NCBI GenBank assembly: GCA_900544545.1
Contig: UQVY01000001.1
Coordinates: 124,001-188,000, forward strand
Source: an uncultured Eubacteriales bacterium
Lineage (GTDB): Bacteria > Bacillota > Clostridia > Christensenellales > CAG-314
Length of the DNA: 64,000 nt
Direction of reading: 5' to 3'
Shown here: piece by piece, positions 1 to 8,227 of the stretch
Position numbering within the stretch: position 1 is the stretch's first letter
Layout: each line of letters begins with the position of its first letter
Notes under the pieces: model-generated
Databases searched by the model: none
Told to the model about the DNA's origin: nothing
Seen by the model: the letters and a program-made list of their open reading frames with translations, nothing else
Made by a program: the position numbers and the translations under genes

Positions 1-2667
1 CTTTCAAAGATTCTTCTTCCCGAAGGCGTAAACTCTATCGGTAAGGCAGCCTTCCGCGGCTGCGTTAGTCTCAAGGAACTCGTTCTTCCCGCCGCAGTCG
101 AAAGCATAGAAGGATATGCCTTCAGTCAGTGTTCTTCTCTGAGAGGCATAAATCTCGGTGAAACCGCTCTTAAAACCGTAGGAGACAACGCATTCGAAGG
201 TTGTGCGGCTCTCGGCGAGATAATCCTTCCCGAAACGATTTCGTCCGTCGGAAGCATGGCTTTCGCAAACTCTTCCGTTAAAAGGGTAAGCATTCTTGCG
301 TCAACCGTTCCTTCGGTCGGTGCGAACGCATTCCCCACGGAAGGCATAGTCATTTACGTTCTTGCGGGAATGAAAGAAAAGTATCTCGAAAATACCGCGT
401 GGACGGCTTATGCGGATTGCATATTCGATCTCGGCGACGTATTCGTTATGAACGGAACGACAATTCTCGGATATGTCGGAAATGGCGGCGAAGTCGTTGT
501 TCCCGGCGGAATCTCCGGAATCGGCGAAGGCGCGTTTGCAGGAAGTGAAATAACTGGAATAATTCTTCCTTACGGACTTACCGAAATAGGTTCGAAGGCT
601 TTTGAAAACTGTACTTTCCTTACTTCCGTAGTAATCAACGAAGGAATAAAAACTATCGGTTCGCGTGCGTTTGCAGGAAGCGGACTCGAAGAAATCACTA
701 TTTATGCGGAAAATGCGCCCGAGGTGGCGGACGATGCGTTCGAAGGCTGCGAAAGCTTTAAAGCTAACGTTTCCGAAGGTACGACCGAGGAATACGCGGC
801 GATGAAGGCTTTTGAAAACGCGAATCTCGTCGAACTCGGATTCGTTATCGAAAACGGCGTTCTCGTGCAGTATATAGGAAAAGGCGGCAACGTAGTCGTT
901 CCCGACGGTGTTACCGAAATCAAAGGCGGCGTATTCAGCGGCAACGATTCTCTTATAAGCGTCGTTATTCCCGAAGGCGTGCGTATACTCGGCGACGGTG
1001 TATTTTCCGACTCCAAGAACCTCGTAAGCGTAATAATGCCCGATAGCGTCGTTTCCGTCGGAAGCAACTGTTTCAACGGCTGCGTAAGTCTTTCCGAACT
1101 CAGATTCAGTGCAAACGTCAGAGTCCTTACGACCGGTTTAATCGAAAATTGTACGTCTCTCCGAAGCTTCGAAATCAGCTCCGAAGTTAATTCCGTTCAG
1201 GCTTACGCTATGAGAAATTCGGGCGTTATCGAACTTATCGTTCCCGAAACCGTTACTGATATCGCTTATTACGCTTTCTACGGAATGTATTCGATGAAGG
1301 TTCTCGAAGTTTATGCGGACGTACCGTATCTTCACTGCACATTCGCAAACGCTACCGCTCTTGAAGAATGTTATTTCTACGGCGACGTAGGAACGATTCA
1401 GGGCTGGGATTTCGCGTCTGCGCCCAATCTTAAAGTAGTCGAATTCCACGGGGACGTAGAATCCGTCGGTCTTTGGAGCGAGACGTCTATAGATATTATG
1501 TATGGCGAGATGACGTTCAGCTTTATTTTCGCCAACTGCAACTCTCTCGAAAGAGTGGAATTTTTCGGAAACGTCGGAATAATCGGCGGATTCGCGTTCA
1601 ATTCCTGCGCCGCGCTCAGCGACGTTATCTTCCACGGAGATCTCGGAGGAATAGACGGATATGCGTTCAGTAATTGTCCGAAGCTTACTGGCTTCCGTGT
1701 TTCCGACGATAACGAGTATCTTGCTCTCGACGCAAACGGTCTGCTTTACAGCGGAGATTTCAGTCGGCTTTACCGTCAGCCCGAATTCTTCGGTTTCGAA
1801 GGTAAACTCGTGATTGACGAATCCTGCATAATCGTAGACGATTACGCTCTTTCTCATAACTCTCTTTACCTTCTTGATCTTGCTCTTACCTATGAGGGCT
1901 GGAATATCACGAATTCTCAGAATTTCAACGTAAACGACAGGATTACGGGTATAGTTCTTTCCGCAAATCTCCGCAGTATAGGAAAGGGTGCCTTCGCTTA
2001 TCTCGGTTCTCTTGAAGAAGTTACCGTAAGCGATGGAATTCACGGAAGCGAACTTGTTATCGGCGAATATGCCTTTGCTTATACGACGGCTCTTCGCAGT
2101 GCGGAAATACCCGAAAATACCGTTGAAATCGGAAATTATGCGTTCATATCGAGCGGAATCGAAAACATAGACATTCCCGCTTCGGTCAGAAAGATGAGCT
2201 TTGCGCTTGTATTCTCGGGCTGCGACTCTCTGAAATCGGTAAGCGTTGCCGAAACCAACGAAACCTACGCTATGGAAGACGGCTTCCTCTTCGGCAGGAA
2301 CGACGGAGTGCTTTACTTCCGTATGAAGGACGACAGAACGGAACTCGTTATTCCCGAAGGAATCAGAGTTATCGGCGCGAACATCTTTGCGAACGACAAA
2401 AACCTCGTTAAGGTAACTCTTCCCTCAACGCTCGAGGTTATCGGCGATAAGGCTTTCTACGGAACGACTAACCTTAAAACCTATATATTCCTCGGTGAAG
2501 CTCCGGTACTCGAAAGCAGCGGTAAAACCGGAAGACTTACCTTCGCAAACTTCTTCGACTATATGGAGAATATGAGCGGAGTAAGGCTGACTCTTATCGC
2601 GAAAAACTTAAAAGGTTTCGACACATATATCTGGAGAAGCTTCTTCGCCGATATGATAGTCGGATAA
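1..2667 (+). CDS. BspA-type leucine-rich repeat surface protein, 5' end outside window
   Basis: The frame is open from base 1, so the start codon lies upstream; 888 residues are visible. They consist of BspA-type (LRR_5) repeats of about 23 residues, with cores such as LxEIxLPxxLxxIGxxAFxxC. The last residues (FDTYIWRSFFADMIVG) resemble the C-termini of the two S8-LRR lipoproteins further right (YDTYIWKLYFKNIIVK; YLSFVWRTLFDKIYV). The missing N-terminus may therefore carry a lipobox and a subtilisin domain; that is inference. No transmembrane anchor is seen at the C-terminus. The LRR identity is clear from sequence; the ligand or substrate is unknown. Confidence 0.85.
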   Translation, partial: LSKILLPEGVNSIGKAAFRGCVSLKELVLPAAVESIEGYAFSQCSSLRGINLGETALKTVGDNAFEGCAALGEIILPETISSVGSMAFANSSVKRVSILASTVPSVGANAFPTEGIVIYVLAGMKEKYLENTAWTAYADCIFDLGDVFVMNGTTILGYVGNGGEVVVPGGISGIGEGAFAGSEITGIILPYGLTEIGSKAFENCTFLTSVVINEGIKTIGSRAFAGSGLEEITIYAENAPEVADDAFEGCESFKANVSEGTTEEYAAMKAFENANLVELGFVIENGVLVQYIGKGGNVVVPDGVTEIKGGVFSGNDSLISVVIPEGVRILGDGVFSDSKNLVSVIMPDSVVSVGSNCFNGCVSLSELRFSANVRVLTTGLIENCTSLRSFEISSEVNSVQAYAMRNSGVIELIVPETVTDIAYYAFYGMYSMKVLEVYADVPYLHCTFANATALEECYFYGDVGTIQGWDFASAPNLKVVEFHGDVESVGLWSETSIDIMYGEMTFSFIFANCNSLERVEFFGNVGIIGGFAFNSCAALSDVIFHGDLGGIDGYAFSNCPKLTGFRVSDDNEYLALDANGLLYSGDFSRLYRQPEFFGFEGKLVIDESCIIVDDYALSHNSLYLLDLALTYEGWNITNSQNFNVNDRITGIVLSANLRSIGKGAFAYLGSLEEVTVSDGIHGSELVIGEYAFAYTTALRSAEIPENTVEIGNYAFISSGIENIDIPASVRKMSFALVFSGCDSLKSVSVAETNETYAMEDGFLFGRNDGVLYFRMKDDRTELVIPEGIRVIGANIFANDKNLVKVTLPSTLEVIGDKAFYGTTNLKTYIFLGEAPVLESSGKTGRLTFANFFDYMENMSGVRLTLIAKNLKGFDTYIWRSFFADMIVG

Positions 2668-2836
2668 CCGATAACCGACGTCGTTACGATCGATAACGAT
2701 GACCGATATGCGGTTTCTCCTTTTTACCCGTGCCTCGCAACAGCGGGGTGCGGGTGTATTTTCCCGGATCGGTCGCTGCATACGCCCGCGGAAAGTGCGG
2801 GGCTGCGGCAGCCGACCTCCGGATTTTTTTATCGAA

Positions 2837-2865
2837 GCGGGAATGAGGCTCGTCCTCGTTCCTGC
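2837..2865 (+). terminator. Probable intrinsic terminator after the LRR gene
   Basis: A 12-bp stem with two wobble pairs (GCGGGAATGAGG/CCTCGTTCCTGC) is followed by a T-rich stretch. It lies about 170 nt after the LRR stop codon. The remainder of 2668-2928 shows no gene. Confidence 0.5.
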
Positions 2866-2928
2866 TTTTCCGTTTATTTTTGTTTTTTTGCGTTTTGTAT
2901 TCCTCGGAACATAATCCCCCTCAAAACC

Positions 2929-2957
2929 TTGCATAAATTTGTAAGATATGTTATAAT
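2929..2957 (+). promoter_or_regulatory. Sigma-A promoter for the small membrane protein
   Basis: TTGCAT (2929-2934), a 17-bp spacer and TATAAT (2952-2957). The expected transcription start near 2964 leaves too little room for a start at the ATG at 2970 and supports the ATG at 3021. Confidence 0.7.
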
Positions 2958-3020
2958 CAGATTAAGAAAATGAAAAAACTACACGCTTGGGAGAATATGT
3001 TCAAGTTAAAGGAGGCTTAT

Positions 3021-3653
3021 ATGAAGGAAAAAAGACTTAAACTCGGCTCCGTAAAGGTTGCTTTGGTTCTTGTGTGTCTGGTTTTGCTTTTTCTGTTTGC
3101 AATGAAGATTTTTTTCGAGGTAAATTGGGTTAAAGACGGAATCGATTACTATTACAGATACGGTCAGGACGGCGACAGGGATCTGTCGGACGGCTTTAAT
3201 TTTTTGAATCTTTCGATGTTACTGCTGCTCTATACGATTCTTGTCGGTGCCTGCGGGCTTCAGATTGCCTTTCTCGTCAAGTTTTTAAGCAATTCCGAAT
3301 CCTTATTCGCGTTGGATAAATCTCTTCCTTCCGATAATAACGTGAATGCTCGGAACGGTCTTGCTTTTATGCGGGGGCTTGGAATTGCCTCTTCGATATC
3401 GTCGGTTTTCGTGCCGATAACCGCAGGTTTTTTCACGGTAATAATGCTGGCTTTATACGGCATTCTTTCTGCATTGGGCGGCAACAACAAGTCTATATTC
3501 GAAAATGCTCCCGAGCTTGCCGCAATTCTGATTTGCTGCGGCGTGGCGATAATTTTTTCGATAATCTCGGGTATTATTATAATCGTAAAAACCGCCTCGG
3601 TTTCGAGATTTTATAAGATTATGAAAATGGAATCCGAAGGCTCTTGCGACTGA
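3021..3653 (+). CDS. Hypothetical membrane protein with four predicted helices
   Basis: The ATG at 3021 is chosen because AAAGGAGG sits just upstream and the promoter maps only about 57 bases before it. An in-frame ATG at 2970 has neither advantage. The 210-residue product has four hydrophobic segments, at roughly residues 12-32, 58-85, 115-145 and 165-190. A soluble acidic loop (DYYYRYGQDGDRD) lies between the first two and a basic tail ends the protein. I do not recognise the family; the layout resembles small DUF-type integral membrane proteins of Clostridia. It ends about 110 bases before the left end of the mobile element and appears to be host sequence. Confidence 0.7.
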   Translation: MKEKRLKLGSVKVALVLVCLVLLFLFAMKIFFEVNWVKDGIDYYYRYGQDGDRDLSDGFNFLNLSMLLLLYTILVGACGLQIAFLVKFLSNSESLFALDKSLPSDNNVNARNGLAFMRGLGIASSISSVFVPITAGFFTVIMLALYGILSALGGNNKSIFENAPELAAILICCGVAIIFSIISGIIIIVKTASVSRFYKIMKMESEGSCD

Positions 3654-3764
3654 GCGATAAAACAAAACAAGGATAATACGAAAAACAAGGATAAAACGAA
3701 AACAAAAAAGATTAAATTGGAAACAGATGATTATATCCGGAACGGATAAAATCTCCGTTTTGAA

Positions 3765-3809
3765 CAAAACAAAAGGCTCTGCGTTTTACCGCAGTTCCGA
3801 TAGGGAATT
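3765..3809. repeat. Left terminal inverted repeat of the mobile element
   Basis: This stretch matches the reverse complement of 15009-15052 at about 34 of 44 positions. The two matching arms (AAAGGCTCTGC and CGCAGTT..ATAGGGAATT) are separated by a variable loop. Read leftward, the inner dyad followed by CCTTTTGTTTTG also forms an intrinsic terminator for the recombinase transcript. The exact crossover dinucleotide is not resolved. Confidence 0.65.
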
Positions 3810-3837
3810 TCAGATAAAGGCGCAAGGTTCAGAGTCA

Positions 3838-3862
3838 GGCGTGGCGTAATGCCACGCCTTTT
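3838..3862 (+). terminator. Hairpin at the left edge of the element
   Basis: A perfect 8-bp stem GGCGTGGC/GCCACGCC with a 5-nt loop followed by TTTT. It points rightward, against the recombinase gene, and may block host read-through into the element. Confidence 0.5.
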
Positions 3863-3881
3863 CTCTTGTTGTTTGTTGGTT

Positions 3882-5555
3882 TCAATCGTCTTCGTCGGTG
3901 AGTTCGTCGCCCCATATCGGTCGGTCGATTGCTCCGACGAAATTGTAAAAGATTTCTACCGTTTGTCTGTAATGTCCGTCGACTTTCGTCTTTTCGTGAA
4001 CAACGACCTTTTCGATGAACGCGCGAAGTATTTCGGGCGTGAGTTCTTCAAAACTGTTATACTTGTAAATAAGCATCATAAAATCGAGAATTTTATCGTC
4101 GTCTTCTTTCGCTTTCGAGATTTCCGACTTTAACGTTTTAACCCGTCCTTTCAAATCGGCTTGCTCGGTTTCGTATGTGTCGCTCATTTTTAAGTATCGC
4201 TCTTCGGAAATTTTACCTTCGACTTTGTCCTCGTATAGGCTTTCGATGATTTTATCCAGCCTTTCGATTCGTTCTTCCGAAGTTTTAATTTCCTTTGAAT
4301 ACTCTTTCAGTTCTTTTTCCGTTCTCGTTGCGGCGTTTTTCCGTAACGTCTGCAAAAACATTTCTCTTTGCTGTTGCGCGAAATAGATTGTTCTCCGCAA
4401 ATCGTCCTGAATCAGAACAGCCAACGCTTCGACCGTTATCTGGTGAGAAGTGCAATATTTTCTCTTCTTTTTACGGTAAGTCGAACAGTTGAAGTATTCT
4501 TTTTGCTTCATCGTCGTGCATCGGCAAAGATACATTTTCTGTCCGCAATCGGCACAGTAAATCAGCCCCGAAAGAGGACTCATTTCGCCCATATCGGTCG
4601 GTCTGCGTTTTGCCTGACGAATTTTCTGAACGGTTTCAAAAGTCTGCTTGTCGATAATCGCTTCCTGCGTGTTTTCAAAGATTGCCCAGTCTTCTTTCGG
4701 CAAGTTAATGCGTTTTTTCGACTTGTACGACTTTTTATACGACTTGAAATTGACCGTACATCCCGTGTATTCCAAATTTTCAAGAATACCCGCGACGCTC
4801 CTTTGATCCCAAATTTCCGAATCTTCTCTGACTTTTAATGCCGTCGGCAATCCGTTTTTACGGCAGTAAATAACGGGTGTATCTACGCCTCTTTCGGTAA
4901 GTATTCTCGCAATCTGCGTCGGACCAAAGCCCTGAACGCACAACTTGAAAATTTCTCTTACGATTTCAGCACCCTTTTCGTCTATAATCCATTTTTCCTT
5001 GTTTTCGGGATCTTTCTTATATCCGAGCGGTGGAACGCTCGCAAGATGTTTTCCTGCATTGCCTTTGGCTTTGAAAACCGCTTTGATTTTCTTACTGCAA
5101 TCCTTTGCGTACATCTCGTTCAGAATGTTCTTGAACGGGGTAATATCGTCGTCGGGATTTTTCTCGCTGTCCACTTGGTCGTAAATGGCAATAAATCTTA
5201 TGTCGGCTTCGGCAAGATAATATTTCGTGTAATATCCCACAAGAATATGATCTCTTCCGAAACGGGACATATCTTTTACGATTACAGTAGAAATTTTACC
5301 GTCTTCAACGTCGGACATCATTCGTTTGAAATCAGGTCTTTCAAAGTTACTTCCCGAAAATCCGTCGTCAACGTAAAATCTTACGTTCCGCAAATGATTT
5401 TCGTCCGCATACTTTTGCAGTAACATTTTCTGATTGCGGATACTGTTGCTGTCGCCGTCTAAATCGTCGTCGCAGGAAAGTCTGCAATAGCAGGCTGTCC
5501 ATTGTTCTTCTGTGCTTTTTGTCTTTCTATTTTTAATTGTCGGTTGCAAATTCAT
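3882..5555 (-). CDS. Large serine recombinase, TnpX/TndX (Tn4451/Tn5397) type
   Basis: A 557-residue site-specific recombinase predicted to excise and insert the element. The N-terminal resolvase domain carries the nucleophile in YCRLS (Ser27) and the DGxSGxxFxRPxF motif. The central Recombinase domain includes PPLGY and runs to about residue 290. It is followed by a four-Cys zinc ribbon (YCADCGQKMYLCRC and FNCSTYRKKKRKYC), a long coiled coil (about 400-500) and a DUF4368-like C-terminus. The ATG has GGAGG with a 9-nt spacer and overlaps the upstream TnpW-like stop as ATGA. Family members insert at GA dinucleotides (established knowledge). The gene appears intact and lies at the left end of the element, transcribed outward. 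Confidence 0.92.
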   Translation of the reverse strand: MNLQPTIKNRKTKSTEEQWTACYCRLSCDDDLDGDSNSIRNQKMLLQKYADENHLRNVRFYVDDGFSGSNFERPDFKRMMSDVEDGKISTVIVKDMSRFGRDHILVGYYTKYYLAEADIRFIAIYDQVDSEKNPDDDITPFKNILNEMYAKDCSKKIKAVFKAKGNAGKHLASVPPLGYKKDPENKEKWIIDEKGAEIVREIFKLCVQGFGPTQIARILTERGVDTPVIYCRKNGLPTALKVREDSEIWDQRSVAGILENLEYTGCTVNFKSYKKSYKSKKRINLPKEDWAIFENTQEAIIDKQTFETVQKIRQAKRRPTDMGEMSPLSGLIYCADCGQKMYLCRCTTMKQKEYFNCSTYRKKKRKYCTSHQITVEALAVLIQDDLRRTIYFAQQQREMFLQTLRKNAATRTEKELKEYSKEIKTSEERIERLDKIIESLYEDKVEGKISEERYLKMSDTYETEQADLKGRVKTLKSEISKAKEDDDKILDFMMLIYKYNSFEELTPEILRAFIEKVVVHEKTKVDGHYRQTVEIFYNFVGAIDRPIWGDELTDEDD

Positions 5556-5839
5556 TGTTTATTACCTCCCGAATTGCAACTTTCAAACGATAACCGATCC
5601 GTGATACGAACGGCAGGTTTTAACGCCTCGTCTATATTCTGTTCTATCAGCGTTTTCGTAATATCGAACGCCGTAACGCCGACGTTCTGTTTTTCGTGGG
5701 CAATAACGGTATAAACCGTATTACCGAGAACTCTTTCGCGGGTTCGAGTATATTCACCGTTAGGTTCTTTTTTATAGATGGTGAATATACTTGCCGCGGG
5801 TTTACTGTTTTGATTTATGTTTTTAGCCGTGTTTTTCGT
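5552..5839 (-). CDS. TnpW-like small transposon protein with a non-canonical (ACG) start
   Basis: A 95-codon frame follows an in-frame TAA, ends in ATGA overlap with the recombinase ATG, and contains no ATG, GTG or TTG. TAAGGAG (5849-5855) is followed after exactly 9 nt by ACG AAA AAC ACG GCT. The neighbouring recombinase and accessory genes have ATG at the same 9-nt spacing, so the ACG looks like a mutated or weak start. The product contains KPAASIFTIYKK and RVLGNTVYTVIAHEK, resembling TnpW-type proteins that accompany TnpX recombinases in Clostridia. That family assignment is from memory and moderate. It could be a pseudogene. Confidence 0.6.
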   Translation of the reverse strand, partial: TKNTAKNINQNSKPAASIFTIYKKEPNGEYTRTRERVLGNTVYTVIAHEKQNVGVTAFDITKTLIEQNIDEALKPAVRITDRLSFESCNSGGNKQ

Positions 5840-5894
5840 AAATATAATCTCCTTATCAATGATTTATTTACGCAAAACGGCAGGAAGAGTCGGC

Positions 5895-6119
5895 TTACAA
5901 TTTGCCGTTTTTTTTCATATTTTTCAAGGCTTCGTAGCCTTCTTTTATCAAACGGACTTTCGTAATTCCGTTTTCTTCGAGAAAAGCGTTTATCTCATCA
6001 TATAAGGCTCTCGGTATCATCGTTCCGAAATTGCCGCTCGCTTGCTTTCTCTTTTCCTTATTTTTTTCTTCATACTTCCTGCGCGTTTTACGCACGGGAG
6101 TATCTTCTTTCCGTTCCAT
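5895..6119 (-). CDS. Small basic DNA-binding-type accessory protein of the mobilization module
   Basis: A 74-residue protein starting at the ATG at 6119, which has GGAGG with a 9-nt spacer; an upstream in-frame ATG at 6188 has no such site. The first 30 residues are strongly basic (TRRKYEEKNKEKRKQ). They are followed by a compact ALYDEINAFLEENGITKVRLIKEG segment compatible with a ribbon-helix-helix or related DNA-binding fold. It lies between mobV and tnpW in the same orientation, so a relaxosome accessory or repressor role is plausible but unproven. Confidence 0.7.
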   Translation of the reverse strand: MERKEDTPVRKTRRKYEEKNKEKRKQASGNFGTMIPRALYDEINAFLEENGITKVRLIKEGYEALKNMKKNGKL

Positions 6120-6220
6120 TAAGTTAAACCTCCGAAAACATAAAATCGTATTGATACATATTATAACGATTTTACTCTCAGGAGTCAAGCTCTTTTTGTG
6201 AACGGGCAGAAAATATCCCT

Positions 6221-7258
6221 TTATTTCTTATAATTGTCGTTATTATTTAGTTTTTCTTGCTTTTTGCGTTCTTCTTCGATTTCCGCTTCTATTTGTTGTA
6301 AGCGGGGAACTTGCCGAACGACGTCGGGCGTGAATAGAGAAAGAACGGAATCGAAAAAGCTGCCGATTGTTTTCGGCTTTCCGTAGGCTATACGCCGATA
6401 TTCCGTCGGATTTGTCCTTGCAAGTTCTTTGCCGACGTTTGTATAATGGAAATTATTATCCTTTTCCTTTTGCAACGCTTCTGATTTTTTGGCATATAAC
6501 AATGCTTCGTCCATAGATTTCGTAAGCCGCTTTGAAAGGTCGGCGTTGTCTGCCGTTAAAGCGATTACTTGTTCCTGTAACTTTCCGCGTTTCCGTGGGA
6601 TATTCCCGCTTTTTGCCTCGGTTAAAGCGTCCGCATAAACTTGATTTTCTTCCCGTATGGTTTCCGCTTGTTCGATTATCTTTTTTGCCTTAAATTCGGC
6701 AGTGGAAAGGTGTTTTTTCTGACCACCTTCTTTTCCGCGCTGTAAGCCCCAACGTTTTCCGACTGTTTCGTAAAAATCCGTTTGTAGTTTTTGCAGTCGC
6801 GGTTTATCGAAAAGTTGTTTACTGCAAAGCCGTCCGTCTTTCGTTACGGGCATTAAATTTAAGTGCATATGCGGCGTTGTTTCGTCGTTATGTACTACTG
6901 CCGCGATAATGTTTTCTTCGCCGTAACGCTCCGCAAAAAACTTGTAGCAGTCCGAGAAAAAATTATATTGTTCAACCCTTGATAACCCGTCGAAAAAAGT
7001 TTTATCCGAACATAACACAAACGAATTCATAACAACTGCGTCCTTACGCGGGGATAAGCCTAACTCTTTTATTCTGCCGTTTATAAACTCTGTATAAGTT
7101 TTTCCGAAATATTGTGTGAACCGATAATTATTTTTCGTTTGTCCGCTATCTATTTGCGGATTTGCCGCTTCGTAATTCTCGTCCCGTTCGTTTTCCTTTT
7201 CGATAGGGGCGACATCTTGTTTATGGTATTTTTCCATATGGCATACTAAATATGAAAT
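6221..7258 (-). CDS. mobV: MobV-family relaxase, probable ATT start
   Basis: This protein should nick the element's oriT and pilot the strand during mobilization by a helper conjugation system. The metal-binding signature HNDETTPHMHLNLMPV is present near residue 125, followed by a coiled-coil C-terminus. The first ATG (7237) is not the true start: the in-frame codons before it encode ISYLVCH, which aligns with the N-terminus of pMV158 MobM (MSYMVAR). The aligned first codon is ATT at 7258, 9 nt after AGGAGG (7268-7273). The residue aligned with the MobM nucleophile His22 is Glu (EKENERD against FKHNERV). Two oddities, a non-AUG start and a missing His, raise the question of activity. Confidence 0.85.
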   Translation of the reverse strand: MSYLVCHMEKYHKQDVAPIEKENERDENYEAANPQIDSGQTKNNYRFTQYFGKTYTEFINGRIKELGLSPRKDAVVMNSFVLCSDKTFFDGLSRVEQYNFFSDCYKFFAERYGEENIIAAVVHNDETTPHMHLNLMPVTKDGRLCSKQLFDKPRLQKLQTDFYETVGKRWGLQRGKEGGQKKHLSTAEFKAKKIIEQAETIREENQVYADALTEAKSGNIPRKRGKLQEQVIALTADNADLSKRLTKSMDEALLYAKKSEALQKEKDNNFHYTNVGKELARTNPTEYRRIAYGKPKTIGSFFDSVLSLFTPDVVRQVPRLQQIEAEIEEERKKQEKLNNNDNYKK

Positions 7259-7357
7259 GATGATTTTCCTCCTGAAATTTGTTTTTTGTAATCATTGAGC
7301 AAAGTGTGTAGAATTTCCTCTGCCGGCTGTTTTATAGTGGATTCACAGCCTCGCAGA

Positions 7358-7421
7358 GCACACTATTTTGCGAAGCAAAGTATAGTGTGCTACACTTATG
7401 GAATAAGTGGAACACACTATA
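7358..7421. other. oriT: Origin of transfer (oriT) of the MobV type
   Basis: AAGTATAGTGTG (7378-7389) equals the 5' side of the pMV158 nic site (AAGTATAGTGTG/TTATAC, from established knowledge). It forms the right arm of a hairpin GCACACTAT...ATAGTGTGC (7358-7366/7382-7390), as in pMV158. Predicted nick: between 7389 and 7390 on the + strand. A second TATAGTGTG core lies on the - strand (7421-7413), with a CACTTAT/ATAAGTG stem between the two cores. The site lies just upstream of mobV. Confidence 0.8.
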
Positions 7422-7433
7422 CGATAAAACAGG

Positions 7434-7480
7434 GCTCCCGAAAAAAATTTGCATAGCAAAGATTTTTTGGGAAAAGGAGC
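7434..7480. other. Long A/T-rich hairpin beside oriT
   Basis: GCTCC...GGAGC encloses CCGAAAAAAATTTGC/GCAAAGATTTTTTGG with a 3-nt loop. It could end leftward transcription before mobV or be part of the transfer origin. The following stretch to 7760 has another small hairpin (CGCC GAAA GGCG) and no recognisable gene. Confidence 0.5.
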
Positions 7481-7762
7481 AACCGCTCAAAAGCCCGCGC
7501 CGCCGAAAGGCGGTGTGGATAAAAGGGCGAGTTGCGACGCAGTGGGCTACACTTTGCTCATAAGCCTTCTGTTTCGCTTCGCATTTGCTTCCAAAGTTTT
7601 TTCCCGTTATGGCGGGCGATATTGATTGTAATTTGTCATTGTTTCTCCTCCAAAAGATGACAAAAAAGCCGCTGATATTTTTTCTATCACCGACTTAAAA
7701 CACAAGTATTAAGTTTTTATTTTCGTTACATAATGCACCTCCGATTTGTATCCGTAGACAAA

Positions 7763-7815
7763 AAAATCCGTGCGATTTTGGCTGCCTTTATAGGCTCGTT
7801 CTTCGCACGGATTTT
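7763..7815. terminator. Bidirectional hairpin, possible terminator
   Basis: A 13-bp stem AAAATCCGTGCGA/TCGCACGGATTTT with a 27-nt loop and flanking A and T runs, between the reading-frame remnant at 7834-8103 and the oriT region. Confidence 0.45.
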
Positions 7816-7833
7816 AATCCCGATTATTTAATT

Positions 7834-8103
7834 TTAGCCGATTTTATTTGAAAAATCGTACCACAACAAAACCCACGCCGAAATCTCTCTTTTTAACGAT
7901 TTCAGCGCCCGTCGCGGAATCGCTACACCAAAATATAGCAACTCTATGGTAAACGACGGTAATTCTTCTCTCGGATAAACGTGAGCGAAACGCTTATCCG
8001 TATTCGTTCCCACAGCATAGAGAACGAATGTTTGGGCAAAATCTTCACGCCCGACAACGCCTTTTCTTACGGCGCAATACCTTGACCTTACATCATGTCG
8101 ATT
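7834..8103 (-). pseudogene. Reading frame without start codon, unidentified
   Basis: On the - strand 89 codons run open to TAA at 7834, with coding-like residues (RKGVVGREDFAQTFVLYAV; ELLYFGVAIPRRALKSLKR). No ATG, GTG or TTG occurs before the middle of the frame. It lies directly downstream of the LexA-box promoter at 8106-8134. It may be a degenerate gene, a gene with a non-AUG start like mobV and tnpW in this element, or a coincidental frame in a conserved non-coding region. I do not recognise a family. Confidence 0.3.
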
Positions 8104-8105
8104 TT

Positions 8106-8134
8106 ATTATAGCATACGAACATTTGTTCGTCAA
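8106..8134 (-). promoter_or_regulatory. Leftward promoter containing a LexA (SOS) box
   Basis: On the - strand TTGACG (8134-8129), a 17-bp spacer and TATAAT (8111-8106). The spacer and -35 edge are occupied by the perfect palindrome CGAACATTTGTTCG (8117-8130), matching the Gram-positive LexA/DinR consensus GAACN4GTTC. Transcription would run toward oriT, mobV and the recombinase. Confidence 0.75.
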
Positions 8135-8227
8135 GTGTTTTTACTTATTATTTTATAGAAATCGTAACAGAATTGATGCTATATGTAAAGTGCATCCAAA
8201 AATCTGTTGTTTCATGCGCATTACAAC

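Larger units (their letters stand above)
7296..7560. repeat. 12-bp inverted repeat flanking the oriT region
   Basis: TGAGCAAAGTGT (7296-7307) is the exact reverse complement of ACACTTTGCTCA (7549-7560). The arms enclose the oriT hairpins and the long hairpin at 7434-7480. Confidence 0.5.
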
